Part shown: positions 1 through 8,510 of the stretch, in pieces
Layout: every line of letters starts with the position of its first letter
How positions within the stretch are numbered: the stretch's first letter is position 1
From: Deltaproteobacteria bacterium
GTDB taxonomy: Bacteria > Desulfobacterota > Desulfuromonadia > Desulfuromonadales > BM103
Direction of reading: 5' to 3'
Assembly: GCA_024636215.1 (NCBI GenBank)
Contig: JAGXHL010000003.1
Location: 1-43,256, forward strand
DNA length: 43,256 nt
The notes under the pieces: model-generated
Database searches by the model: none
Told to the model about the DNA's origin: nothing
The model's input: only the letters and a program-made list of their open reading frames with translations
Translations under genes and position numbers: made by a program

Positions 1-2109
1 AAAGTCTTCCGGCTCTATGTGGATGACGAACCCTTTTTCCTGCCGACGGCCAGCCTGCAGCTCTTTGAGCGGATCCTCGACATGCAGGAAGGGATTCTGG
101 AGCGACGCGTCCTCTGGGAGACAGCGGTCGGCAAGCAGGTTCTGATCGAATCGAGGCGGCTGGTCTCACTACAGCACCGACATGTCGCGGCGATCTCATA
201 TCAGGTCACCGTTCTCAACGCTGATGCCCCGGTAATCATTTCTTCCGAAGTGATTGGTGCCCAGGAGAATCAGGCCGGGGAGAATGATCCCCGCCGAAGT
301 GCAGGGTTCTTTTACCAGACACTTATCCCACAGGGGCATTCCGGCGGCGATCTGCGCCTGATGTTGTCGCACCGTGCCTGCAACAGCGGGATGACCATGG
401 CCTGCGGCGTAGACCACTTGTTCGAGACTGACTGCCCTTACACGAGTCTTAATGAATGCGACGAAGATCTCGGCAAGGTTGTCTTCTCGATTGACGCAAA
501 GCGTGGGCGACCGATTCAACTGAACAAGTTTATCACCTACCACTCTTCAAGACGTGCCTCAACCAGGGAACTCGCGGAACGGGCCGAGCGAACCCTCGAT
601 CGGGTCATAGGCAAAGGCTTCGATGATCTGGTCACCGGCCAAAAAGAGTTTATGACTGATTTCTGGAGGCGTAGCGATATCCACATTACGGGGAACGCGT
701 CAGCGTCCAGCCGTGACAAATTTGAGATGCAGCAGGCAATGCGCTGGAACCTGTTTCAGACTCTCCAGGCCTCGGCCCGTGCAGAAGGGACAGGCATCCC
801 CGCCAAAGGGTTGTCCGGTCAGGCTTATGAGGGCCATTATTTCTGGGATATTGAAATTTATGTCCTGCCATTTTTAATTTATACGGCGCCACGCATTGCA
901 CGCAATCTCTTGCTGTTTCGCCACAGCAAGCTCGAACAAGCCCGCCTGCGGGCCCGAGAGCTCAACCAGAAGGGCGCGCTCTTCCCCTGGCGGACTATCA
1001 ATGGTGAGGAAGCGTCCGCTCATTACGCTGCCGGCACGGCGCAATATCACATTAATGCCGATATTATGTACGGCTTAAAAAAATACGTCGAGATCACGGA
1101 TGACAATGCTTTACTCTACAACGAAGGGGCGGAAATGCTTGTCGAAACCGCCCGGTTCTGGGAGGACCTCGGTTTCTATTCGGAGCGCAAGAATGGCAAA
1201 TTCTGTATCCATGGAGTGACCGGTCCCGACGAATACACAGCCGTTGTCAACAACAACGCCTACACCAATCTTATGGCTCGCGAGAATCTGCTCTTTGCCG
1301 TCAAGACGGTCACAAAAATGCGCGACCAACTGCCGGCATATTTCGAAACCCTGGTCGATCGCACCCAACTGGACTTCAGCGAGGTCGAGGCCTGGCAGAA
1401 GGCAGCGGACAGCATGTTCGTGCCGTATGACTGCAAACTGGGCATCCATCCTCAGGATGAGGATTTCCTGGATCTCGAGGTCTGGGATATCAAAAATACG
1501 CCGCGCGACAGATTTCCGCTGCTGCTTTTCTATCACCCTTTGGTCATCTACCGCCATCAGGTCATCAAGCAGGCTGATGTCGTGCTGGCCATGATGTTGC
1601 ACGGCGAATTGTTCACCGATAAACAGAAAAAGAGTAATTTCGAATACTACGATCCGTTGACCACGGGAGACTCATCGCTGTCTGCATGTATCCAGAGCAT
1701 CATCGCCTCTGAGGTCGGCTCCTCGGAAAAGGCCATGGGGTATGCGCGTTACGCGATGTTGATGGATCTTGCGGATGTCGGTGGCAATATGGCAGATGGT
1801 TGTCATGTTGCCTCGATGGGAGGTACCTGGATGGTTGCTACCTACGGTTTCGCCGGGATGCGCGACTTCGACGGCAACGTCAGCTTTGCGCCAAACATTC
1901 CCCGCTATGTTGACGAGCTGCGTTTCCCCTTGACCATCCGCGGCCAGTGCCTGCGGGTCAATATGACGCGCGATGTAGCGACCTATCTGCTTGAGAAGGG
2001 GAGTCAGCTGGAGATTTCCCATCAGGGCAGGACGGTCACCCTGCAACAAGGACATCCGGTCACCTGTGACATCAAATCACGGCAAAGACCGCCTGAACCA
2101 GCTGGTTAG
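1..2109 (+). CDS. Glycoside hydrolase family 65 (disaccharide phosphorylase), 5' partial
   Basis: The reading frame is open from base 1, so the N-terminus lies outside the window; the GTG at 19 is only an internal codon. About 700 residues are visible, most of a GH65 enzyme (usually 750-800). Family enzymes (maltose, trehalose or kojibiose phosphorylase) cleave an alpha-glucoside with phosphate, giving beta-glucose 1-phosphate and glucose. Hallmarks seen: GHYFWDIEIYVLPFL near residue 275, GPDEY with the family's general-acid Glu at bases 1231-1233, the TTGDSSLSACI stretch near residue 560, and HVASMGGTWMVATYGFAGMRD followed by the short C-terminal beta domain. The substrate cannot be told from sequence alone. 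The usual partner, beta-phosphoglucomutase, is not downstream and could lie upstream of the window. The next gene is convergent, 16 bases away. Confidence 0.9.
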   Translation, partial: KVFRLYVDDEPFFLPTASLQLFERILDMQEGILERRVLWETAVGKQVLIESRRLVSLQHRHVAAISYQVTVLNADAPVIISSEVIGAQENQAGENDPRRSAGFFYQTLIPQGHSGGDLRLMLSHRACNSGMTMACGVDHLFETDCPYTSLNECDEDLGKVVFSIDAKRGRPIQLNKFITYHSSRRASTRELAERAERTLDRVIGKGFDDLVTGQKEFMTDFWRRSDIHITGNASASSRDKFEMQQAMRWNLFQTLQASARAEGTGIPAKGLSGQAYEGHYFWDIEIYVLPFLIYTAPRIARNLLLFRHSKLEQARLRARELNQKGALFPWRTINGEEASAHYAAGTAQYHINADIMYGLKKYVEITDDNALLYNEGAEMLVETARFWEDLGFYSERKNGKFCIHGVTGPDEYTAVVNNNAYTNLMARENLLFAVKTVTKMRDQLPAYFETLVDRTQLDFSEVEAWQKAADSMFVPYDCKLGIHPQDEDFLDLEVWDIKNTPRDRFPLLLFYHPLVIYRHQVIKQADVVLAMMLHGELFTDKQKKSNFEYYDPLTTGDSSLSACIQSIIASEVGSSEKAMGYARYAMLMDLADVGGNMADGCHVASMGGTWMVATYGFAGMRDFDGNVSFAPNIPRYVDELRFPLTIRGQCLRVNMTRDVATYLLEKGSQLEISHQGRTVTLQQGHPVTCDIKSRQRPPEPAG

Positions 2110-2125
2110 CTGGGTATGGGTCTTC

Positions 2126-2749
2126 TCAGTTTTTGCGCAAAATGACGACAATGATCAACGCGACGGCCAGGATCAGCGCCGCGCCAGCTCCTAAGTAGCT
2201 GATCTGTTCGACTTGACCGCCCACATTTTGCCCCAGGATTTCGAGCTGTAAACGGGTTTCGGTGATTTCTGCGCGGGCTTTTGCATACTGGGTGTGAAGA
2301 TCGGCGAGTGCCTGCCCGGTGTCCGTTTGTTGCGCGATAAATTCAGCCCGCAGTGTGTTCAATGATTCCTCAATGTCATCAATCTTTCCAGCCTGATCAA
2401 GCAGGAAACCGTTCTGCTGTTTGCTCTCGGCGGCCAGGGCGGCCAAGGATTCACCAAGCTGCTGCAGACTACTCACCATCTGCTCAGATTTTTCCTGTTG
2501 AACATTCGTGGCCTGACCCAAGGCATTGAGACGCTCATCAAATTCCAGCTGTTCCCTGGCGACCTCGGAAGCGAGTGTCCCGAGTTGTTTCTGCTGCTCT
2601 TCGAGTGAAATTTTGTAGGCGCCAGTCTCTCTATTCAGGTGCCAGAGTTTTTCCTGGATCTGTTCGAGTTCGGTCAGAATGGAGACCTGTTCCGCATGCA
2701 GCGACGTTGAGCAGAGCAGAAGGATGATCAGCAGATATAAAGCTTTCAA
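2126..2749 (-). CDS. Coiled-coil membrane protein of unknown function
   Basis: I do not recognise a named family. The 207-residue product begins with a signal-like hydrophobic stretch (MKALYLLIILLLCSTSLHA), so it is probably exported. Residues about 25-175 are rich in Glu, Gln, Leu and Ala with heptad-like spacing, which suggests a long coiled coil. A C-terminal transmembrane helix (about 183-203, GAGAALILAVALIIVVIL) ends in RKN, which favours a cytoplasmic tail. That gives a periplasmic coiled-coil rod anchored at its C-terminus. The start is TTG, supported by a GGAGGT Shine-Dalgarno four bases upstream. It lies downstream of the tupC gene on the same strand, about 150 bases away, but there is no obvious functional tie. 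Confidence 0.7.
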   Translation of the reverse strand: MKALYLLIILLLCSTSLHAEQVSILTELEQIQEKLWHLNRETGAYKISLEEQQKQLGTLASEVAREQLEFDERLNALGQATNVQQEKSEQMVSSLQQLGESLAALAAESKQQNGFLLDQAGKIDDIEESLNTLRAEFIAQQTDTGQALADLHTQYAKARAEITETRLQLEILGQNVGGQVEQISYLGAGAALILAVALIIVVILRKN

Positions 2750-2897
2750 AGCTACCTCCAGGAGACCGCCGCAGACCGGTGTTGGCAGTCGATGATGGTG
2801 TCAGCCACCCACGGTTGACGTCATCCGGGTTAACGGTCAATTTAGCTTAATCGCTCGGCCAGGTAAAGAAACTGTGGTCATAAAACAAGCCTTTCCG

Positions 2898-3590
2898 TCA
2901 GCGGATTCTGCAAGCAAAGCTCTTTTGCGATAATGGTTGCGCAGTTTGCAGAAGACGCCCCCTGTCGAGAGTCACCACCTGGCCAGCCAGGCGCCTGGAC
3001 TGGTTGCAGTCGTGACTGGCAAGGACCACAGTGGTGCCTTGCCCGGGGAGTGCTGCCAGGCACTGTTCAAAAATCGGCAGGATCTCCTGGTCGAGCCCGG
3101 CATTCGGCTCATCGAGCAGCAGCAATCGGGGTCGCAATACCATCGCCCTTGCCAGCGCAACCCGCCGGATCTCGCCACCAGACAAACGGCGAGCCTGGTG
3201 CGTTTCGAAGCCGGATAAGCCGACCATCTCCAAGGTTTGGCTGATGCGGAGATTCAGAAGGTCACCTGATATGTTGCGCAGGCGAAGTCCGAATGCAAGG
3301 TTCTGATGAACGCTGGCATCGAACAGATACGGGGTCTGATCCACCAGGGTGATCTGGCGTCGCAAGCGCTGTCGCTGGGACGCATTGATCACCTTTTCAC
3401 CTGCGAAACAGAACATTCCCTTTGTCGGCACCATCAGCATCGCCATAAGCTGGAGCAGAGTGCTCTTGCCCGCACCATTTGCCCCCTCCAGAAGGTAGAT
3501 CCGTCCTTTTTTAAATTCGAGCTGCTCAACATCAAGACAAAAATCTCCACGTTGCAGCTCGATGTCTTGCAATATCATCAGTGAATCCAT
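2898..3590 (-). CDS. tupC: ABC transporter ATP-binding protein, tungstate type (TupC-like)
   Basis: The ATPase subunit energises import through the adjacent permease. Seen in the 230-residue protein: Walker A GANGAGKST (about residues 36-44), signature LSGGEIRRVALARAM, Walker B LLLLDEPNAGLD and the H-loop LASHD. The size and pairing with a TupB-like permease point to a tungstate or other oxyanion importer; that substrate is inferred from family and context. The ATG at 3590 is preferred because AGGTG lies six bases upstream. A GTG at 3599 would overlap the permease stop as GTGA and is the alternative. It forms a two-gene operon with the permease, and no substrate-binding protein gene is attached. 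Confidence 0.85.
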   Translation of the reverse strand: MDSLMILQDIELQRGDFCLDVEQLEFKKGRIYLLEGANGAGKSTLLQLMAMLMVPTKGMFCFAGEKVINASQRQRLRRQITLVDQTPYLFDASVHQNLAFGLRLRNISGDLLNLRISQTLEMVGLSGFETHQARRLSGGEIRRVALARAMVLRPRLLLLDEPNAGLDQEILPIFEQCLAALPGQGTTVVLASHDCNQSRRLAGQVVTLDRGRLLQTAQPLSQKSFACRIR

Positions 3591-3595
3591 GGCTA

Positions 3596-4282
3596 TCACC
3601 TTTGCTGCATCAAGTTCAGAAACAGGTTAATGATCAGGGCGACACTCATCAGGATTATTCCCAAGGCAAGGCCAAAGGCGAATTCCCCCTTGCTGGTTTC
3701 CAGGGCAATGGCCGTTGTCATGGTCCGGGTGGTGCCTCGAATATTGCCGCCAAGCATCATCGCCACCCCGACTTCGGCGATCACACGACCAAAGCCGGCC
3801 ACAATTGCTGCCATCACTCCGAAACGAACCTCAAGAAGCACCTGCCAGGCGCCACGCAGGCGGCCGGCGCCGAGGGTTATGGCGGTTGGCAGAATGCGTT
3901 GATCGGCACCGGCAACAGCCGCCAGGGTGTAATTGGCGACAATCGGTATGGCCAGCACGACCTGCCCGGCAATCATCGCCCAGGGAGTAAACAGCAACCC
4001 CAGCGGTCCAAGAGGACCCTGACGACTGAACAGACCAAACAGCAGCAAGCCGACCACGACCGTCGGCAACGCCATCAAGGTGTTGAGCAAGGTCACGGCC
4101 AGTCGTTTTCCAACGAATTGCCGCATACCGATAACAGCGCCGAACGGAATACCGAACACAGCCGCGATCAGAATTGCAGTAGACGACGTATAGAGAGAGG
4201 TGCCGACAGCACTCAAGACCTCCCGGTCGAGGTGGACGATCATGCCGAGCGCGGCACTCAGTGATGTGATGAGATAATCCAT
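3596..4282 (-). CDS. tupB: ABC transporter permease, tungstate type (TupB-like)
   Basis: This 228-residue inner-membrane protein has five to six predicted hydrophobic segments (about 10-30, 35-55, 60-80, 95-120, 150-175, 195-222). It carries the cytoplasmic loop typical of oxyanion-importer permeases: the region around AGADQRILPTAITLGAGRLRGAWQVLLEVRFGV matches an EAA-type contact loop for the ATPase. The segment MMLGGNIRGTTRTMTTAIALETSKGEF is characteristic of TupB/WtpB-like permeases. It would form the channel for tungstate delivered by a TupA protein, but no tupA lies next to it. A sigma70-like promoter is visible just upstream. Translation into the ATPase gene is tightly coupled. Confidence 0.85.
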   Translation of the reverse strand: MDYLITSLSAALGMIVHLDREVLSAVGTSLYTSSTAILIAAVFGIPFGAVIGMRQFVGKRLAVTLLNTLMALPTVVVGLLLFGLFSRQGPLGPLGLLFTPWAMIAGQVVLAIPIVANYTLAAVAGADQRILPTAITLGAGRLRGAWQVLLEVRFGVMAAIVAGFGRVIAEVGVAMMLGGNIRGTTRTMTTAIALETSKGEFAFGLALGIILMSVALIINLFLNLMQQR

Positions 4283-4582
4283 AAATCACTTTGCCGGATC
4301 TAATTTAATCTGTGGGTGCCTGGTCAAAAGAGTGAAAACTCTCAGCGTCGAGAATTGCCCTAACGGGTAATTTATGGGCATTCTGCTTTATTCACAACTT
4401 AAAAATTACCAAGAGTTACCGATACAACCACAAAGCCACAATCTTCTACGATCTTGGCCTGAGCCGAGGGAAGAGTAAAGAGAGAAGATTCTTTCTCTCT
4501 TCCTATTGAAATCGATGAGGGAATCTCTGGGAATGATTGCAAACTGCAGGGCTGGAAACCAGGAGGTTGTCGGTCCTTCTCG
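4283..4582. other. Non-coding gap upstream of tupB, without a tupA gene
   Basis: This 300-base stretch sits where tupA would be expected. I find no credible reading frame with a signal peptide or binding-protein similarity. It holds the tupB promoter candidate, the two small inverted repeats noted there, and a purine/pyrimidine-rich perfect inverted repeat AAGAGAGAA/TTCTCTCTT at 4478-4501 with a six-base loop. The last could be a weak terminator or operator behind the regulator gene. Confidence 0.5.
4298..4327 (-). promoter_or_regulatory. Candidate sigma70 promoter for tupB-tupC
   Basis: On the minus strand TTGACC (4322-4327) and TTAGAT (4298-4303) are separated by 18 bases. Transcription would start about eight bases before the tupB ATG. 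A hairpin AGAGT-GAAA-ACTCT (4329-4342) and an inverted pair GGTAATTT/AAATTACC (about 4365-4409) lie just upstream and are possible operators. Confidence 0.4.
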
Positions 4583-5494
4583 CTAACCGTCCTTGGGATA
4601 AACCATTTTTCCACTCTGGCTCAAGTCATAACCCGAGAGGTTCTCAGCCAGAGCTTTGAAGCCACTGCTGTGCAGCAGCTCCAGGAACAGTTGGGCACTT
4701 TTTGTAAAAAAGCTACGCTTGGGGATCAGCAGATCAAAACGTTCCCATCGCAGGGGAATGAAATCGAGGCCGAGCAAGTCAGCAACGGCGCGGATTGCAG
4801 GTCCAGTGTCTGCCCGGCCGGCCAAAACTTCGAGCCCGACTTCCATGTGATTCTGGAACTCCCGGTCATAACCCTGGACGGTGCGGCAATCCAAGCCCGC
4901 CTTTTTGAATTCACGATCAAGCATCAGGCGGGTGCTCGCTTCGAGTGGCCGGTTGACGATGGAGAGCCCTTTGGTGCCAATGTCTTCTATTTTGCGGATA
5001 TTTTGCGGATTGCCCTTTGCAACCAGCAGACCTTGCTCGCGATGGCAGAAATTGACAATTGCCGGAGATTCCTCTAACAGGCTGGCGGCAAATGAAAAAT
5101 TGTAATCTTCATTATCCTCCTGGGCCAGGTGACTGGTGGCAACGTGACAAAGTCCCTGACGCAAGGCCTTCAACCCTCCGAGACTGCCGAGGTTGCCGAA
5201 AAAAGCGACAAACTCCGGGTTCAGTCGCCGAAATAGAGCCAGAGCGTGATCCAGTAATATATCGTTACTGCCGGCAATCAGTAAAAGATTGGGAATTTCG
5301 ACTGCCGACTCAGGCTGCCTAGGATAGTTGATAGTTCTGCTTGCCACCCATTGATCAACTAAATTCTTTGGAAACAGCCATTTCCCGGTGATCTTGCTCG
5401 CAGGTAAACCTTTCTCGTTGATCAGAGTATAAATCATCTTCTCGTTGACCCCGAGAAATTCCGCGACTTCTCTTGTCGAGAGGAGCTTTTCCAT
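4583..5494 (-). CDS. Excisionase-type HTH regulator with periplasmic-binding-fold sensor domain
   Basis: The N-terminal residues about 1-55 (MEKLLSTREVAEFLGVNEKMIYTLINEKGLPASKITGKWLF when read in parts) form an excisionase/MerR-like winged helix. Residues about 70-300 resemble the PBP-like domain of COG1910 (molybdate/tungstate-binding type), without a signal peptide, so it acts in the cytoplasm. The likely role is one-component control of the neighbouring tupBC genes in response to oxyanion; this is inferred from domain pairing and adjacency. The start at 5494 gives the usual protein start of this family, with GGAA nearby. An in-frame ATG at 5512 would add six residues and has no Shine-Dalgarno. 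Confidence 0.8.
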   Translation of the reverse strand: MEKLLSTREVAEFLGVNEKMIYTLINEKGLPASKITGKWLFPKNLVDQWVASRTINYPRQPESAVEIPNLLLIAGSNDILLDHALALFRRLNPEFVAFFGNLGSLGGLKALRQGLCHVATSHLAQEDNEDYNFSFAASLLEESPAIVNFCHREQGLLVAKGNPQNIRKIEDIGTKGLSIVNRPLEASTRLMLDREFKKAGLDCRTVQGYDREFQNHMEVGLEVLAGRADTGPAIRAVADLLGLDFIPLRWERFDLLIPKRSFFTKSAQLFLELLHSSGFKALAENLSGYDLSQSGKMVYPKDG

Positions 5495-5601
5495 GGCAGG
5501 TTCCATTAACATTTCGGGTGACCGATTGCCGGAAGTGACAGCCGGACAGCATTAGAAGAAAAGCAGACGCGCAAGTTTGATAGCTTTGCAAGAAGTCCGC
5601 G

Positions 5602-6906
5602 CTAGGGTGTTATGCTTTTTATGACCTCGACATTATCTGCCGCTTTTAAATTTTGCTTTGCAGAAAACTCCTCAGTCACAGTGACATGGTGACTTATCAC
5701 CGCAATCAGAGTCTTCAACTTTTCTTGTCCCACATCACCACGGAAACCTGCCAGAGGGATTAATTGGCAGCCGGCAGCGGTTGGCACAATCCCCACAGCT
5801 CGAAAACGCACCATGAAGACCAGGATCAGCGAGAGAGTCAGAGTAATGCAGCCCAACCAGACCAGCGGCTCACCAGGATCTTTGGACAACTGGAAACCAC
5901 AGGTCCAGAAACCTGAAGCATCGCGGCTGTAGGCAGTCTGATAAATAGCCACACCGCGATGCACAAGCGGCTGGTTGACCTCGATGACACCCTGGCGGAC
6001 AACTTCGTTATTCTCCAGAATGGAGGCCTTGCTGTGCAACTGCTTGAGAATTGGGTCGCGGAACGCTGTCGGCTTGATCTCCACATCAAGGTTGATGCTA
6101 TTCGGGTAGCTTCTCATGCCGCTCAGGCTGTGATATTCCCCGACCAAGGCACCTTCACGCAGAATGCCGAGGACCATATGCTGTTCTTCGGGGAAAAAAT
6201 TCAGAACCTGCACACTCAAGTCGGGGGAAAGCGCAACCGTTTCCCCTTCCCGGCTGGTAAACTCCTGCAATTGTTCACGAGTTTGCTTATCAAAAGTGGC
6301 AAAACGAAGGTCGATCGGGTAATATTGCGGCTCAAAATAATCAAGGCGGAAGGTAAAGCCCAATGGACGGTTCTTTTCAACGTCCCAGTCAAAATACTCA
6401 TCACTCTGATGGTTGACATAGAGGTTCATCGTGCCGACAAAACCTAGCTGGGCAGCCAGAGCGCCGATCATCACAGCCAGGATAGAAAGGTGCAGGGTCG
6501 GCAGAGACCAGCGCCCGACGAAGCCACGACAGGCGAGGGCTCTGTCAGCCGAACGGGTGATGCGATACCCCTGCTGTTGCAGGCGCGCTGAGAGCCTGTC
6601 GACATCATCGTGGCGCAGATTATGCTCCACTCGGGGAGATGCTGTTGCCGGGCTGTCAAGCTGGGCAAGCAGACGTTTTTTTTCACCGGCAACCCGAACA
6701 CAGGTGCGCCAGGAGCATGCCGCCAGGTTAAGAGCCAGGCAGCCGAGAAGCGAACGAAACCAGAGCGACTGGTAATACAGCTCGAAACGCTGTATGGTAC
6801 CTTGCTCAACCGGCCAGAGCGTACCGCCGATTGCAAGCAGGGAGAGGCCCAACAGCAGGACCAGGGTCAATTTTACTGAACTGAAAAAATCGAGAATAGA
6901 CTTCAT
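5602..6906 (-). CDS. resB: ResB-like cytochrome c biogenesis protein
   Basis: ResB (Ccs1) is the membrane partner of the CcsA/ResC haem exporter-ligase of system II cytochrome c maturation. This 434-residue protein starts MKSILDFFSSVKLTLVLLLGL and has transmembrane segments near residues 10-30, 50-66, 135-155 and 350-375, with a large extracytoplasmic domain between the third and fourth. That is the ResB layout and near its usual length. The family motif around NQPLVHRGVAIYQTAY (the HRG preceding the last helix) is present. No ccsA gene is adjacent in this window; the partner may be elsewhere or supplied by another cluster. The OsmC-like gene is divergent upstream. Confidence 0.88.
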   Translation of the reverse strand: MKSILDFFSSVKLTLVLLLGLSLLAIGGTLWPVEQGTIQRFELYYQSLWFRSLLGCLALNLAACSWRTCVRVAGEKKRLLAQLDSPATASPRVEHNLRHDDVDRLSARLQQQGYRITRSADRALACRGFVGRWSLPTLHLSILAVMIGALAAQLGFVGTMNLYVNHQSDEYFDWDVEKNRPLGFTFRLDYFEPQYYPIDLRFATFDKQTREQLQEFTSREGETVALSPDLSVQVLNFFPEEQHMVLGILREGALVGEYHSLSGMRSYPNSINLDVEIKPTAFRDPILKQLHSKASILENNEVVRQGVIEVNQPLVHRGVAIYQTAYSRDASGFWTCGFQLSKDPGEPLVWLGCITLTLSLILVFMVRFRAVGIVPTAAGCQLIPLAGFRGDVGQEKLKTLIAVISHHVTVTEEFSAKQNLKAADNVEVIKSITP

Positions 6907-6999
6907 GCGTCAACCTGTCTTGGGATGGCGGCATACTATCATTACTCTTGTCCAACAGCAACGACGGGTTGCACGCAAACAACATTGGAGGCTTGCATC

Positions 7000-7386
7000 A
7001 TGATGGAAATAACCTTCCCGGGGGGCGTTCAGGTCAGCGCACGCTACAAAGAGTTTGAGTTGACCACGGATCAACCGGAAACAAACGGCGGTCAAAACTC
7101 GGCACCCTCCCCTTTCGACCTGTTTCTTGCCTCTCTGGGCACCTGTGCCGGATTTTTTGCCTTGCGCTTCTGCCAGCAGCGTGAGTTGCCGACCACCGGC
7201 ATGCGCCTGGAGCTGAACAGTGAACGCAACGCAGAGACCAGAAGACTTGACCGGGTAGTAATCACCCTGCATCTCCCGGACGGGTTTCCGGAGAAGTACC
7301 GCAGTGCCATCGTTCGCGCCACCGATCAGTGTACGGTAAAAAAAGCACTGCTTGATCCGCCGGAAATCGAACTTATTACGGTCTAA
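7000..7386 (+). CDS. OsmC-like peroxiredoxin family protein
   Basis: OsmC/Ohr proteins reduce peroxides with two reactive cysteines. In this 128-residue protein these are Cys in SLGTCAGFF and Cys in TDQCTVKKAL, in the order and context expected for YhfA-type OsmC proteins. The start ATG at 7000 is chosen because GGAGG (6987-6991) sits eight bases upstream; the frame is open further upstream (to about 6925) but has no better start. The stop codon overlaps the stop of the convergent DUF4911 gene, which share the bases CTAA. It is divergent from resB. Its physiological substrate is unknown. Confidence 0.88.
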   Translation: MMEITFPGGVQVSARYKEFELTTDQPETNGGQNSAPSPFDLFLASLGTCAGFFALRFCQQRELPTTGMRLELNSERNAETRRLDRVVITLHLPDGFPEKYRSAIVRATDQCTVKKALLDPPEIELITV

Positions 7387-7628
7387 ATCGAAGGGATCTT
7401 TTCTGGCGCCGCCACCTCCCGTAAGCCGATCTCCGCTGCGAGGGCCTGGAGCAAGCACTCGATGTCGCTGGCACGGCTGCGGGGATAAGCGACCTCAACC
7501 AGGCCGTTCAACTTGTCCAGGGTACGAACAAAGGCCAGACCGTCATAACTTTCCAGGATGAATCGCAGATGGCCGATCTCGGCGCGCGGCAATTGAAAGT
7601 AGCGTTTACTGAAAATTTCCGAGGTCAT
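7383..7628 (-). CDS. DUF4911 family small protein
   Basis: This 81-residue protein (MTSEIFSKRYFQLPRAEIGH then LRFILESYDGLAFVRTLDK) matches DUF4911, a short family found mostly in delta-proteobacteria whose function is unknown. The ATG at 7628 is chosen over a TTG at 7652 that directly abuts the preceding stop; GGTGAG lies just upstream of the ATG. It is the last gene of a run lipid kinase, Nudix hydrolase, NudC, DUF4911 on the minus strand. Family members are thought to be ACT-like in fold, but I cannot show that here. Confidence 0.8.
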   Translation of the reverse strand: MTSEIFSKRYFQLPRAEIGHLRFILESYDGLAFVRTLDKLNGLVEVAYPRSRASDIECLLQALAAEIGLREVAAPEKIPSI

Positions 7629-7652
7629 ACACTCACCGTTTGAAAAAGTCAA

Positions 7653-8510
7653 TCAGACCAGGCCCAGGGCTTTGTCAAGGATATAGCGGGCGATACTGCG
7701 CCTGGGTGGCAATCCGGGCAGATCGTCAACAGAAAACCAGCGGGCATCTTCCAGTTCTGTTGTGTCGACGTGGATTTCTCCCGTCACATAATCGGCGACA
7801 AAACCGACCATCACCTGACTCGGAAACGGCCAACACTGGCTGCCGACATAGCGAACATTGCTGACCTTGACTCCGGTTTCTTCGGCGACTTCCCTGATGG
7901 CAGTCTCTTCCAGCGATTCCCCAAACTCCTGAAAGCCGGCAACCAGGCTGTATCGATTGGCAGCCCAGCTTGGCTTGCGCGTCAGCAACACTTCCCCCGG
8001 ACGGGTTATCAGCACAATGGCACATGGATGAATGGCAGGAAACACCTGGTTGTGACAGGTATCGCAGCCTCGCCCCCATTCTTTGGCCAGCCATTTTGTC
8101 GGTTGTCCGCAGTAACCGCAGAAACAACTGCGCTCCTGCCAGTGAAGAATCATCCGTCCCAGCCCGCCGATTGAGAGCAGGTCGATCGGCAACTGCGGAT
8201 TTTCATCCAGCAGGCCGCACATCTCAAGATTCTCCGGCAACTCGTCTGCACCACTCAGATCAATCAGGCGGCAAGGCTGACCCTGCCAGCGACCGAGGTA
8301 GGATGCTTCGTCCTCGTTCCACTCCCCATACGGCAGCACGATACGATCCTGTTGCTTTGCCACCAGCATCTTGCTGCCACGCAGCAGTACGCCATAGCCA
8401 GGGCCGCCCGGATCGTCAGCGGGAGGCTGCAAAACAAGCTGCTCAGCCAGACAGGTCCGGTTAAAAGGCAAATGCATAGGTGAAGCGTAAGGTTCAGTCA
8501 GACTGGTCAC
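7653..8510 (-). CDS. nudC: NAD+ diphosphatase, NudC-like Nudix hydrolase
   Basis: NudC hydrolyses NAD(H) to NMN and AMP and can remove NAD caps from RNA. The 285-residue protein has an N-terminal NudC domain, a four-cysteine zinc ribbon (CGYC ... CDTC, about residues 134-155), and the Nudix box GX5EX7REVAEETG (GFQEFGESLEETAIREVAEE). The NudC signature downstream of the box, normally SQPWPFPxS, is present as SQCWPFPSQ, with Cys in place of Pro. The GTG start overlaps the previous stop as GTGA and has AGGAGA seven bases upstream. It is cotranscribed with a second Nudix gene, suggesting a nucleotide-housekeeping operon. Confidence 0.9.
   Translation of the reverse strand: MTSLTEPYASPMHLPFNRTCLAEQLVLQPPADDPGGPGYGVLLRGSKMLVAKQQDRIVLPYGEWNEDEASYLGRWQGQPCRLIDLSGADELPENLEMCGLLDENPQLPIDLLSIGGLGRMILHWQERSCFCGYCGQPTKWLAKEWGRGCDTCHNQVFPAIHPCAIVLITRPGEVLLTRKPSWAANRYSLVAGFQEFGESLEETAIREVAEETGVKVSNVRYVGSQCWPFPSQVMVGFVADYVTGEIHVDTTELEDARWFSVDDLPGLPPRRSIARYILDKALGLV

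Noticed and set aside
488..500. GACGCAAAGC as a riboswitch core
   Set aside because: It lies inside the family 65 glycoside phosphorylase coding sequence without supporting structure.
4283..4582. A molybdenum- or tungsten-cofactor riboswitch upstream of tupB
   Set aside because: The conserved segments of the Moco motif are not seen; only small unrelated hairpins.
4399..4614. A 71-residue minus-strand frame overlapping the regulator end
   Set aside because: No family match, no ribosome site, and it overlaps the regulator in another frame; it is not a tupA remnant.
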